Positions 26,217 to 34,564 of a stretch of DNA of 64,000 nt are shown in pieces. Made by a program: the position numbers and the translations under genes. Location: the NCBI RefSeq assembly GCF_002128425.1, contig NZ_NESS01000015.1, positions 28,106 to 92,105 of the forward strand, in the 5' to 3' direction. Source of the stretch: Gottfriedia acidiceleris (GTDB lineage: Bacteria > Bacillota > Bacilli > Bacillales > Bacillaceae_G). Below the pieces are notes generated by a model. The model was not told the origin of the DNA, ran no database searches, and saw only the letters and a program-made list of their open reading frames with translations. Position 1 is the first letter of the stretch. Each line of letters opens with the position of its first letter.

Positions 26217-26927
26217 ATGAATAAAGAAATGGAAGTAGTCGATCATCTTGAGGAACTGCGTAAAAGAATTATCATTACAGCAGTTACTTTTATTGTTCTA
26301 TTTATAATTGGGCTCGTTTATGTAGAACCAATTTATAAATTCTTAACAAAGGATTTAACATATAAACTAGTCGTGCTAAGTCCTGGAGATGTATTATGGG
26401 TATATTTTTCGATATCTGCAGTTTTTGCGGCCGTTTTTACGATACCGGTTGCAACTTGGCAAACTTGGTTATTTGTTAAACCGGGTTTACATCCTTCTGA
26501 ACAAAAAGGGATAGGGTTTTATATACCCGCGTTATTTTTTCTGTTTGTTTTTGGATTAGTTATTGGCTATTATTTTGTTTTTCCTAATATCCTTAGATTC
26601 CTAACGATAATGGGACAAGGTATGCTTGAACAAAACTACACTGTTGATAAGTATTTCTCTTTTCTTTTTAATCTAGTCGTTCCATTTGCTGCATTTTTTG
26701 ATATGCCAGTCGTGATTATGTTCTTAACAAAAATCGGCATAGTGAAGCCTAGTTATTTACAGAAAGTGAGAAAATATGCTTATTTTATCTTAGTAATCGT
26801 GGCGTGTTGTATTTCACCACCAGACTTTATATCACATATTTCTGTCTCGATTCCGTTAATTTTATTATATGAACTAAGTATATTAACATCTAAATCGGTA
26901 TATAGAAAAAAAGAGGTAAATGAGTAA
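26217..26927 (+). CDS. tatC: Twin-arginine translocase subunit TatC
   Basis: A 236-residue protein with six membrane segments, the receptor of the Tat pathway that exports folded proteins. Family landmarks: MEVVDHLEELRKRII at the N terminus, FTIPVATWQTWLFVKPGLHPSEQK, and FFDMPVVIMFL. The ATG at 26217 follows GCGGAGA; an upstream in-frame start seven codons earlier lacks one. No tatA/tatB gene or obvious Tat substrate is adjacent, so the partner must be encoded elsewhere. Its stop codon lies next to the stem of a terminator. Confidence 0.93.
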   Translation: MNKEMEVVDHLEELRKRIIITAVTFIVLFIIGLVYVEPIYKFLTKDLTYKLVVLSPGDVLWVYFSISAVFAAVFTIPVATWQTWLFVKPGLHPSEQKGIGFYIPALFFLFVFGLVIGYYFVFPNILRFLTIMGQGMLEQNYTVDKYFSFLFNLVVPFAAFFDMPVVIMFLTKIGIVKPSYLQKVRKYAYFILVIVACCISPPDFISHISVSIPLILLYELSILTSKSVYRKKEVNE

Positions 26928-26950
26928 AAGCTCATTTACCTCTTTTTGTT
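26908..26950 (+). terminator. Terminator overlapping the end of tatC
   Basis: AAAAAGAGGTAAATGAG (26908-26924) pairs perfectly with CTCATTTACCTCTTTTT (26931-26947). The left arm is the last coding sequence of tatC. Confidence 0.85.
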
Positions 26951-27117
26951 TCCAAGCATTTGTATAAGGTTTATTAAAAAATCTATACTCTCATAATCTT
27001 ATTATTAGTAAATTTTTAAACTTTGAACAAGTTGAATAATCATAAATTCTTCATAGGTTATAAAAAGCTAGGCAAAAAACTTTTGTCGGAAAAAGGATGA
27101 AGTAAGGAGCATAAACT

Positions 27118-27759
27118 ATGCATTATTCTATTTGGATTACTGTTATATTTCTTGCCTTTTCATCTAGTATTGATAATTTTGGAGTAGGAATAACTTATGG
27201 GATTCGAGGTATAAAGGTTGGTTTATTAGCGAATTTAATCATTTCAATCATAGCGTTTATTTTCAGTGAAGCAGGTATTGTTTCAGGTCAATATATTTCA
27301 AAAGTGTTCCCAGGAACGCTGTCCAATGTAATCGGTGCATTTTTTTTATTAGTAATTGGACTTAGAATTGTACTACTTACTTTTCCAAGAAAAGATAAAC
27401 AGATCATAATAAATAATGATGAAAAATCAGTTTCAAATATCGTTACAAATTATTTAAGTTCACCGGAGAAAGCGGATGTTGACCATTCAGGAGACATAAG
27501 TAGTTTTGAAGCAATCATACTAGGTACTGCCGTTTCAATGAATGCACTTACGAACGGCTTAGGTGTTGGATTAATTGGACTTTCACCATTTGCAATATCG
27601 ATAGCAGCTAGTATTTTTAGTTTATTAGCCATTTGGTTAGGCGTCCTTTTAGGAAAAAAAGTCGCGAATGTGAAAATTGGTGGATGGTCGCTTGGACAAT
27701 TTAGTTCCATTATTAGTGGAATTATATTGGTGTTGATTGCGATACACAATCTTGTTTAA
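27118..27759 (+). CDS. ytaF: Sporulation membrane protein YtaF (MntP-like)
   Basis: A 213-residue protein with six predicted membrane segments in two repeats. The repeats are marked by FSSSIDNFGVGITYGIRGI (N-terminal half) and GTAVSMNALTNGLGVGLIGL (C-terminal half), separated by a charged cytoplasmic loop. This is the YtaF family, related to MntP manganese exporters, conserved in spore-formers and annotated as sporulation membrane protein; its transport activity is not proven. GGAG precedes the ATG by about 9 bp. It is transcribed alone and ends at a terminator shared with the convergent gene. Confidence 0.85.
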   Translation: MHYSIWITVIFLAFSSSIDNFGVGITYGIRGIKVGLLANLIISIIAFIFSEAGIVSGQYISKVFPGTLSNVIGAFFLLVIGLRIVLLTFPRKDKQIIINNDEKSVSNIVTNYLSSPEKADVDHSGDISSFEAIILGTAVSMNALTNGLGVGLIGLSPFAISIAASIFSLLAIWLGVLLGKKVANVKIGGWSLGQFSSIISGIILVLIAIHNLV

Positions 27760-27772
27760 TAATAGATAAAAG

Positions 27773-27815
27773 AAAAGAGCTGATGGCAGTATTTCAACAT
27801 CAGCTCTTTTTTTTG
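27773..27815. terminator. Shared terminator of convergent ytaF and the COG4705 gene
   Basis: AAAAGAGCTGATG (27773-27785) pairs with CATCAGCTCTTTT (27798-27810) and T residues follow. The right arm overlaps the stop codon of the minus-strand gene. Confidence 0.88.
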
Positions 27816-28633
27816 TATGTTATTAAGCGATTGTCAACATCAACCTCATTTTGTACATCCTTCTTTGAAAAAGAAAGATATGCAACTAGAATAATGATGA
27901 TAATCGACAATACTAGTGTGACTGGCCCGCCGCCGAATCCAAGTCCACCGTGCTTTTGAGAGACAGAGCTCCAATCAGAAAATGATGCTCCGACTGGTCT
28001 AGTCATAATGTAAGCAAACCAAAATGAGAAAACTTCATTTAGCTTAAAGAATTTTCTTCCTATAACCGGTATTGCTAATAAAGCTGTGAACAGTAGACCT
28101 GATGAAAAATAGCCTAAATGCATTGTTGATGCAGTCATGTCACCAGCAGCAGTTCCTAAAGCGAAAGTCCCCATAACGACCGACCAATATAATATCTCAC
28201 GGCGTCGTGTGTATATACTGTGGATAGAAAGAGTTTTCTCCATCTTATACCAAATCATAAAAATAATTACCAACGAAACTGCAAAAAACACCGTTGATAT
28301 TACGTATGGAACTCCAAGACCAACGTGTACCACGTCTGCGGCTACTGTACCAAATACACTAATCATTACAACAACTAACCAATAAATAATAGGTACATAT
28401 TTACGGACTTTAAATTGTAAGATTAAAGACAGAATTAGGACGAACAAAGCTACTGCAACACCTATTACTGGTGTTAAAGTTTTTACAATATAATCGGAAA
28501 ACACTTCGCCCATACCAGTCGTTACCAATTTAGTAAGCCAGAAAAAGATTGTTACCTCTGGAACTTTTTTTAATATATTTTGTATTGGTGCACTTGTTGT
28601 CTTATTTGTTTGCTTTTGTTCAATAGATTCCAT
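27800..28633 (-). CDS. COG4705-type membrane protein
   Basis: A 277-residue protein built of four similar two-helix repeats. Each repeat carries a Gly/Asp-rich motif at a helix end: TTGMGEVFSDYI, GTVAADVVHVGLG, GTAAGDMTASTM and RPVGASFSDWSS. This matches the uncharacterised COG4705 membrane family. The conserved acidic residues in the membrane suggest transport of a cation, but no substrate is known. A His/Gly stretch (KHGGLGFGGG) lies near the C-terminal end. It is divergent from the S66 peptidase gene and convergent with ytaF. Confidence 0.7.
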   Translation of the reverse strand: MESIEQKQTNKTTSAPIQNILKKVPEVTIFFWLTKLVTTGMGEVFSDYIVKTLTPVIGVAVALFVLILSLILQFKVRKYVPIIYWLVVVMISVFGTVAADVVHVGLGVPYVISTVFFAVSLVIIFMIWYKMEKTLSIHSIYTRRREILYWSVVMGTFALGTAAGDMTASTMHLGYFSSGLLFTALLAIPVIGRKFFKLNEVFSFWFAYIMTRPVGASFSDWSSVSQKHGGLGFGGGPVTLVLSIIIIILVAYLSFSKKDVQNEVDVDNRLITYKKKS

Positions 28634-28792
28634 TTCATAATCCTCCTTACTGGATTTAAATCTAATGTAAACAAGTTTTATGAAAGTAAAATGAAAATGG
28701 TATGTAATTTAGTAAAATCCATAATTTAGAAACTATTGTTGTATATCCAAACACATTCTATTAGAATCAATTAAAAGAAATTAGGTGATAAA

Positions 28793-29806
28793 ATGATTAA
28801 GTATCCAGTTTTAAAAAGTGGTGCAACGGTAGGGGTGACAGCACCATCATCAGGCTTAAAAGAACAATTCCACGTATTGATGAAGCAGTCCATTAACCGC
28901 ATGGAAAAAGACGGATATAAAGTAGAGTGTGGTGATGTTGTTTGGAAGCAGGACAAAGCAAAATCAGCGAATGCTAACAAACGTGCAAATGAATTAAATG
29001 CAATGATGAATGATGAGAAAATAGATTTAATCTTTCCACCGTGGGGTGGAGAGCTTGCAATCGAGATTCTTGATCAATTGGCATTTGAAAGCTACAAAGA
29101 AAAATGGATTTTAGGATATTCTGATACAAGTATCATTTTATTAGCAGTTACTTTAACAACAGGGATTGCCACTGCACACGGAACGAATCTAATCGATTTA
29201 AGAGGAGAATACTCTGATGACACAACAGCTATGTGGCAGAAGGTGTTAGCAACTAAATCCGGTAGTTCCATCACTCAAACTTCTTCGGAATTATTCCAAG
29301 CAAAATGGCAGCATGAAAATCCAACACCATATGTATTTCATTTGACCGAAAAAACAAAGTGGAAAACAATATCGAATAAAGATGAGAAAATCAAAGGAAG
29401 ATTGCTAGGTGGATGTATTGATGTGATTAGACATCTTGTCGGAACTCCTTATGGAGATGTACGTTCATTTAGAAGTAAATACATTGAAGAGGAACCAATT
29501 ATTTGGTATTTCGAGAATTGTGAATTGAATACAACAGATTTAAGAAGATCCTTAGTACAAATGAAACTTGCAGGATGGTTTGAAAATTGCGCTGGGATAT
29601 TATTTGGACGAAGTGCGGCAAATCAAACTGTAGATAACTATACAATAGAAGATGTATATAAAGAGTTAAATGAAGAATTAGCAATACCAATTATTTACGA
29701 TATCGATTGCGGGCATGTGCCGCCTCAAATTACATTAATTAATGGAGCATTTGCAGAAGTAGTTGTAAATGGTGGAAAAGGGAAGATTGTACAGTCTTTT
29801 ATTTAA
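28793..29806 (+). CDS. S66-family peptidase (LD-carboxypeptidase/MccF-like)
   Basis: A 337-residue serine peptidase. The nucleophile is in LGYSDTS (Ser110), followed by HGTNLIDLR; Glu241 in WYFENCE and His308 in DCGHVPPQ complete the Ser-Glu-His triad typical of S66. Members either trim muropeptide tetrapeptides (LD-carboxypeptidase) or cleave microcin C-like toxic peptidyl nucleotides (MccF). The length and FPPWGGELA motif favour the MccF-like branch, so peptide-antibiotic detoxification is possible. No signal peptide, so the protein is cytoplasmic. Transcribed alone. Confidence 0.85.
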   Translation: MIKYPVLKSGATVGVTAPSSGLKEQFHVLMKQSINRMEKDGYKVECGDVVWKQDKAKSANANKRANELNAMMNDEKIDLIFPPWGGELAIEILDQLAFESYKEKWILGYSDTSIILLAVTLTTGIATAHGTNLIDLRGEYSDDTTAMWQKVLATKSGSSITQTSSELFQAKWQHENPTPYVFHLTEKTKWKTISNKDEKIKGRLLGGCIDVIRHLVGTPYGDVRSFRSKYIEEEPIIWYFENCELNTTDLRRSLVQMKLAGWFENCAGILFGRSAANQTVDNYTIEDVYKELNEELAIPIIYDIDCGHVPPQITLINGAFAEVVVNGGKGKIVQSFI

Positions 29807-29813
29807 TTCTAAA

Positions 29814-29849
29814 CAAAGAGCGTTTTTTTATAAAAAGAACGCTTTTTGG
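29814..29849. terminator. Terminator after the S66 peptidase gene
   Basis: AAGAGCGTT (29816-29824) pairs, with one mismatch, to AACGCTTTTT (29838-29847). A-rich and T-rich flanks allow action on both strands. Confidence 0.7.
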
Positions 29850-29866
29850 TAAACTTATTTATTAAA

Positions 29867-30082
29867 TTAAAAAAAGAAAACAAGTGCCATTATCGTAACA
29901 ACCACTATGAAAATACCAACAACGACTTTTGTGTAAAGAACATACCCATCAGAAAGTTCCGGTTCTTCTTTATACATCCATCTTCTACCCCATAATAAAC
30001 TTTCCCTTGTATCAAAAAAGGACCATAACAAAATAGCATATACAGGAATTAATAATATAAAACATACAATTTTACCAACCAC
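29867..30082 (-). CDS. Small membrane protein, function unknown
   Basis: A 71-residue protein with hydrophobic segments at about 4-22 and 50-71, and a charged central part FDTRESLLWGRRWMYKEEPELSDGY. The segment looks conserved-type rather than random, and I believe similar short proteins occur in other bacilli, but I cannot name a family with confidence. It starts at GTG 30082 behind GGTGA. It is convergent with the S66 gene and divergent from the Nudix gene, so no operon context helps. Confidence 0.6.
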   Translation of the reverse strand: MVGKIVCFILLIPVYAILLWSFFDTRESLLWGRRWMYKEEPELSDGYVLYTKVVVGIFIVVVTIMALVFFF

Positions 30083-30290
30083 AATTTCACCATCTTTTCT
30101 GAGAATCCACTATAGTTAATTATTTACAGAATTTTGATAACTAAATTGCCGATACTTTGATAGATGTATGACTTTTTAGATAATACTTTTATTTTTAGAA
30201 CACACTTTGTTTCGTTTTATTTACTAAAGGGTTTAACTATTGATGTTATAATGGCATTCCGTGTCTTAAAAATTTAGAGGAGGTTTCAAA

Positions 30291-30701
30291 ATGAAAAAGG
30301 TCAATGTGGTTTATGCACTTATATTTGATGAAGCAAATAATAGTGTATTAATGGTACAAAATGAAACTGAAGTTTGGACTCTACCTGGTGGTGCTGTAGA
30401 AGATAATGAAACGTTACAACAAGCAGTAGTTCGAGAGGCATTTGAGGAAACTGGATTAGAAGTGGAAGTAGGAAATATTGTCGCGATTAATGAAGCTTTT
30501 TTTCCTGAAAGAGGAAATCATGCAATTTTGTTTACGTTTAGTGTAAAAATAATCGGTGGAGATTTAGTAATTTCACGTGAAGAGGAAATCCTACAAATTA
30601 AATGGATTGATCTACAAACGGCAAATCAATTAATGCCCTATCATAAGTCGGGAATCGAAAAATTATTAGAGTCATCTGTTCCTTATACATTTCAAGGGTA
30701 A
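30291..30701 (+). CDS. Nudix hydrolase
   Basis: A 136-residue single-domain hydrolase. Residues 34-56 form a complete Nudix box (G-X5-E-X7-REAFEETGL), with Glu49, Glu52 and Glu53 as Mg2+ ligands. Nudix enzymes cleave nucleoside diphosphates linked to another moiety, commonly damaged nucleotides. The specificity cannot be read from the sequence. AGGAGG lies 9 bp before the ATG. Single gene; a TATAAT at 30247-30252 could be its -10 element, but no good -35 is present. Confidence 0.9.
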   Translation: MKKVNVVYALIFDEANNSVLMVQNETEVWTLPGGAVEDNETLQQAVVREAFEETGLEVEVGNIVAINEAFFPERGNHAILFTFSVKIIGGDLVISREEEILQIKWIDLQTANQLMPYHKSGIEKLLESSVPYTFQG

Positions 30702-30898
30702 TATATTAGAAATTTTTTTTAAAGAGATTAGGGGAATTACTAATTACCTTAGTCTCTCAAAAGTGTTCTCGTCTCATAAAGCCCTACCTTTAATCCTGTC
30801 TTTTTTGTCTTGTATAAGTGCTTAAAAGACTATAACATAGTAATATTATGGCATAATAAAAGAAAGTCAAATTATTAAATAGAATCAGGAGCAGTAAA

Positions 30899-31645
30899 AT
30901 GATTATCAATAATGAACAAGAATTAGAAGCTTTAAGAAAGATAGGTCGTATCGTAGCGTTAGCGAGAGAAGAAATGAAGGCAAGAGCTGTCGTTGGAATG
31001 ACAACAAAAGAATTAGATGAAATCGGAAGACAAGTTTTAGAGGAGCATGGTGCAACTTCAGCCCCACAAAAAGAGTATGATTTTCCTGGCACAACCTGTA
31101 TTAGTGTAAACGAAGAAGTAGCTCATGGAATTCCAGGAGACAGAGTACTTCAAGATGGCGATTTAGTTAATGTCGATGTGTCAGCAGCATTAGATGGATA
31201 CTATGCAGACACTGGAATCTCTTTCGTAGTTGGAAAAGGTGATTTACTAAAAGAGAAGCTTTGTAAAGTTGCAGAAGATGCATTTTGGGCTGCAATGAAA
31301 AAAACAAAAGCAGGTTCTAAGCAAAATCAAATTGGAAGAGCAGTATATAATGAAGCAAGTAAAAATGGTTTAAATGTAATTGAAAATCTAACAGGCCACG
31401 GAATTGGAAAAAGCCTTCACGAAAGCCCACAGCATATATTAAGTTATTTCGATCCAATGGATAAAGCCTTATTAAAGGACGGTCTTGTATTAGCAGTAGA
31501 GCCATTTATCTCAGCAAATGCAGACCACATTATCGAGTCAGGAGATGGCTGGACATTTGTGACGCCTGATAAGAGCTTAGTTGCCCAATGTGAACATACA
31601 ATTGTTGTAACAAAAGGGGAGCCAATAATCTTAACTCAGATTTAA
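30899..31645 (+). CDS. mapB: Methionine aminopeptidase, type I (MapB-like)
   Basis: A 248-residue pita-bread-fold metallopeptidase that removes initiator Met from nascent proteins. All five metal ligands are present: Asp93, Asp104, His167 (in GHGIGKSLHESP), Glu201 (LAVEPF) and Glu232 (CEHT). Length and sequence (KEYDFPGTTCISVNEEVAHGIPG) fit the stand-alone B. subtilis MapB/YflG (249) rather than the map gene of the ribosomal-protein cluster. CAGGAG precedes the ATG. Monocistronic, with its own terminator. Confidence 0.92.
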   Translation: MIINNEQELEALRKIGRIVALAREEMKARAVVGMTTKELDEIGRQVLEEHGATSAPQKEYDFPGTTCISVNEEVAHGIPGDRVLQDGDLVNVDVSAALDGYYADTGISFVVGKGDLLKEKLCKVAEDAFWAAMKKTKAGSKQNQIGRAVYNEASKNGLNVIENLTGHGIGKSLHESPQHILSYFDPMDKALLKDGLVLAVEPFISANADHIIESGDGWTFVTPDKSLVAQCEHTIVVTKGEPIILTQI

Positions 31646-31652
31646 AAATAGG

Positions 31653-31690
31653 AAAAGCGAAGAAAATAAGTTCTTCGCTTTTATTTTTTT
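31653..31690. terminator. Terminator after mapB
   Basis: AAAAGCGAAGAA (31653-31664) pairs perfectly with TTCTTCGCTTTT (31671-31682), followed by a T-run. It also lies next to the convergent VOC gene. Confidence 0.88.
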
Positions 31691-31693
31691 CGG

Positions 31694-32092
31694 TCACACT
31701 TGTTTCGCGTAATTTAACTCCCAAGTAAATCCGTTTTTATCTTTTACAACAGCAAATCTAGAATTCCAAAATGTGTCTTGAAGTTCCATATGTATTTCTC
31801 CGTCTTTTGATAACTTTTCATAAATTGAATTAATTTCATCTTCAGAACTCATGTCAAGCGTTGTCCAAACATTGTCGCCTTTTATTAATGGTCTAAAAGC
31901 ATCTGCAAAATAAATTACGCAGTTTTCATTGATATGTAATTCAGCGTGTATGTATTTTCCTTCGTGCCCCTTAAACATTTCCATACCATCGCCAGTTTGT
32001 GCGTTCTTAATTTCTCCACCAAAGATTTGTTTGTAGTACTCCAGTTCTTCTTTACAATTTTCAACGTAAATATGAGGTAAAATCTTTTTCAT
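31694..32092 (-). CDS. VOC-superfamily protein (PhnB/YjdN-like)
   Basis: A 132-residue protein with the glyoxalase/bleomycin-resistance (VOC) fold. ILPHIYVENCKEELEYYKQIFGGE opens the first beta-alpha-beta unit, HAELHINENCVIYFADA follows, and the end KDKNGFTWELNY supplies a typical terminal motif. The PhnB/YjdN (3-demethylubiquinone methyltransferase-like) subgroup has no well-defined general function. No neighbouring gene suggests a substrate. Confidence 0.8.
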   Translation of the reverse strand: MKKILPHIYVENCKEELEYYKQIFGGEIKNAQTGDGMEMFKGHEGKYIHAELHINENCVIYFADAFRPLIKGDNVWTTLDMSSEDEINSIYEKLSKDGEIHMELQDTFWNSRFAVVKDKNGFTWELNYAKQV

Positions 32093-32253
32093 TTTTTCTC
32101 CTCTTTCTTTTTGGACTAAAGAATATTAATGTATGAACCTGCGAATAATAACTCACAGTTTTAAGTATAGCCAAATAGAATAGGTATTGTGCTAAAAGTT
32201 AAAATATTTTATAATTTAAATAAATTTAAGTACGAAAGGGAGGTGTAGAAAAG

Positions 32254-32412
32254 ATGTTACGTTTTCAATTGGTTTGCGCACAAATGATAGAATTTTTATA
32301 TTATTGTCGTGCAAAATTTGCGTTTTTAGCTGTTAACGGGATACGTCTGTCCATTTTTAACAATTTAACAACTCAAAAACGAAAACGTACTCTTTCCTAC
32401 GACTTCAATTGA
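32254..32412 (+). CDS. 52-codon leader ORF upstream of the ABC-F gene
   Basis: ATG 32254 follows a strong GGGAGGTG site (about 10 bp spacing) and the frame runs 52 residues to TGA 32410-32412. The product is basic and hydrophobic, with no recognisable domain. It ends 45 bp before an intrinsic terminator and 117 bp before the ABC-F start. Its sequence also contains long-range complementarity: ACGTTTTC near the start with GAAAACGT near the end, and a TTTGCGCACAA/TTGTCGTGCAAA pair. This suggests the leader's translation affects RNA folding, as in antibiotic-responsive attenuators. Too short to be certain it is a protein gene. Confidence 0.55.
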   Translation: MLRFQLVCAQMIEFLYYCRAKFAFLAVNGIRLSIFNNLTTQKRKRTLSYDFN

Positions 32413-32457
32413 TAAAATAATCGTGTGATTACACACTTCTATTTAAATCATTATTTA

Positions 32458-32492
32458 AGCCATGGATGGGTTCATTAGTCTATGGCTTTTTT
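32458..32492 (+). promoter_or_regulatory. Putative attenuator (terminator in the ABC-F leader)
   Basis: AGCCATGGAT (32458-32467) pairs with GTCTATGGCT (32478-32487), including two G-U pairs, followed by six T residues (32487-32492). It lies 38 bp upstream of the ABC-F start codon and just downstream of the leader ORF, so it should stop most transcription unless an alternative fold forms. A short TTAAAT/ATTTAA hairpin immediately upstream could compete with it. Confidence 0.7.
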
Positions 32493-32529
32493 CTATGGAT
32501 TGGTACGGAAAATAGAAGGAGAATTAAAC

Positions 32530-34410
32530 ATGATTGCATGTAGTATAGAAAAAATTTCAAAAATGTTTGGTGGAAATTCACTTTTTACGGATTTATCATT
32601 TCAAATACATCAAGGTAGCCGTGTAGGTTTAGTTGGAGCAAATGGAAGCGGTAAAACTAGCATTTTTAAACTTTTAACGGGTATAGAAGCACCTGATACT
32701 GGGTCAATTCATTTTAAAAAAGGATTAAAAACAGGGTACTTAGCTCAAATTCCTGTTTTTCCAGATGAGATGACTAGTAAGGATGTATTATTAACCATTT
32801 TTGAAGAATTACGGAAAATAGAAAATGAAATGAAGCAAATAGAAATAAAAATGTCTAATACGGTAGATGAACGTACTTTAGAACAATTGTTAGTAAGTTA
32901 TGGATTATTACAAGAGAAATTTAGTAATAACGGTGGTTATGAGATGGAAGCTTCGCTTGCAAAAATTGCTAATGGTTTAGGAATCACCGACCTACTTTCA
33001 AAGCAGTTTGCTTCTTTAAGTGGTGGAGAAAAAACAAAAATTGGATTAGGGATCGTCCTTTTACAACAACCTGATTTACTATTACTTGATGAACCAACGA
33101 ATCACCTAGATTTATCCGCTATTGAGTGGTTAGGATCATACTTAAAGGAGTATGAAGGAACGATAATTGTCATCTCGCATGATCGCTATTTTTTAGATGA
33201 AGTAGTTAATCATATTTTAGAATTAGAAGATGGCGAAATTAACGTCTACCATACGAATTATTCACAATATGTCATCCAAAAAGAAGAAAGATTACTAAAA
33301 GAATTCCAGGCTTTTGAAGAGCAGCAAAAGAAAATACAAAAAATGAAAGAAACGATTAAACGCTTAAGAGAATGGGCTAATCAAGCAAATCCACCAAATG
33401 CTGGTTTGCATAGAAGAGCTAGAAGTATGGAAAAAGCACTAGAACGAATTGAGAGATTAAAACGCCCTATATTACAAAAAAAGAAAATGGCATTTCAGTT
33501 AGAGGAATCTGGTCGTAGTGGAAAAGATGTAATTATTGCTGAAAATCTTTCCAAATCCTTTGCGGACAATGTTTTATTTAAACAGCTTAACTTCTCACTA
33601 TACTATGGCGAAAGAGCAGTTATTGTAGGTAATAATGGTACGGGTAAATCAACCTTGTTGAAGATGGTTTTAGGTCAGTTATCAATCGAGGAAGGAAAAA
33701 TTAAACTCGGTAGTAACGTAAAAATTGGTTATTTATCGCAACATTATGAACCAATTCATTCAGATCACACAGTACTTCAGGAATTCAGGGAGGAAGTACA
33801 TGTTACAGAAGGTGAAGCGCGTAATATATTAGCAGGCTTTTTATTTTATGGATATATGGTCTATCGAAAAGTAAGTCAACTTAGTGGTGGAGAGAGAATG
33901 AGATTAAGATTGGCTCAACTTATGTATCAAGATATTAATTTATTAATCGTAGATGAGCCTACTAACCATTTAGATATTGAATCTAGAGAAGTATTAGAAG
34001 ACGCTCTTGAAAAATTTAAAGGAACGATTCTTTCTGTCTCACATGACCGTTATTTCATAAACAAGCTATTTTCAAAAATTTATTGGTTAGAAGATGGGGC
34101 ACTTTTTGAATTTATTGATGAATACCAAATTGCAAAAGAAAAAATGATGATCTATCGAAATAATCGAGAAAAAGAAAAAGTAATTAAAACAAATTCGTAT
34201 TCTAAACCGATAAAATTAAAAACAAAAATGCGAACGATCGAAGACATTGAAAATGAAATCTATTCTTTAGAAGAAGCAGTCAGTGAAATCAATAAACAAA
34301 TGTTGATTGAAAATGATCTAACTATTTTACAGAATTATCAACGAGAACTTGAAGAATTAGACATAAAAAGTATTGCTTTATATAAAGAACTTGAAGAAAG
34401 TATTGAATAA
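32530..34410 (+). CDS. ABC-F family ATPase, ribosomal-protection type
   Basis: A 626-residue protein with two ABC domains and no membrane segment. Domain 1: Walker A GANGSGKTS, signature LSGGEKTK, Walker B LLLLDEPTNHLD. Domain 2: GNNGTGKST, LSGGERMR, LLIVDEPTNHLD. The helical linker (about residues 250-330) has ANPPNAGLHRRARSMEKALERIE, the ribosome/tRNA-contacting arm. A Lys/Glu-rich coiled C-terminal tail follows. ABC-F proteins bind the ribosomal E site; some dislodge antibiotics, others tune translation. The ATG at 32530 follows AAGGAG. The leader ORF and terminator upstream favour drug-induced expression, hence a resistance role, but that is inference. Confidence 0.85.
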   Translation: MIACSIEKISKMFGGNSLFTDLSFQIHQGSRVGLVGANGSGKTSIFKLLTGIEAPDTGSIHFKKGLKTGYLAQIPVFPDEMTSKDVLLTIFEELRKIENEMKQIEIKMSNTVDERTLEQLLVSYGLLQEKFSNNGGYEMEASLAKIANGLGITDLLSKQFASLSGGEKTKIGLGIVLLQQPDLLLLDEPTNHLDLSAIEWLGSYLKEYEGTIIVISHDRYFLDEVVNHILELEDGEINVYHTNYSQYVIQKEERLLKEFQAFEEQQKKIQKMKETIKRLREWANQANPPNAGLHRRARSMEKALERIERLKRPILQKKKMAFQLEESGRSGKDVIIAENLSKSFADNVLFKQLNFSLYYGERAVIVGNNGTGKSTLLKMVLGQLSIEEGKIKLGSNVKIGYLSQHYEPIHSDHTVLQEFREEVHVTEGEARNILAGFLFYGYMVYRKVSQLSGGERMRLRLAQLMYQDINLLIVDEPTNHLDIESREVLEDALEKFKGTILSVSHDRYFINKLFSKIYWLEDGALFEFIDEYQIAKEKMMIYRNNREKEKVIKTNSYSKPIKLKTKMRTIEDIENEIYSLEEAVSEINKQMLIENDLTILQNYQRELEELDIKSIALYKELEESIE

Positions 34411-34564
34411 GAAATTATCGTAAGAATTTTAAAAAAAGCATATAAATTTATAGGCATAAACATCAATTAAATAAATAAAGTTAGCTAAATGTCTTAGTAC
34501 TTGCTCATGCCTTTACCAGAATTAATAAGTTATAAGGATATAATTCTATTTAGGTGGTGAGTGC

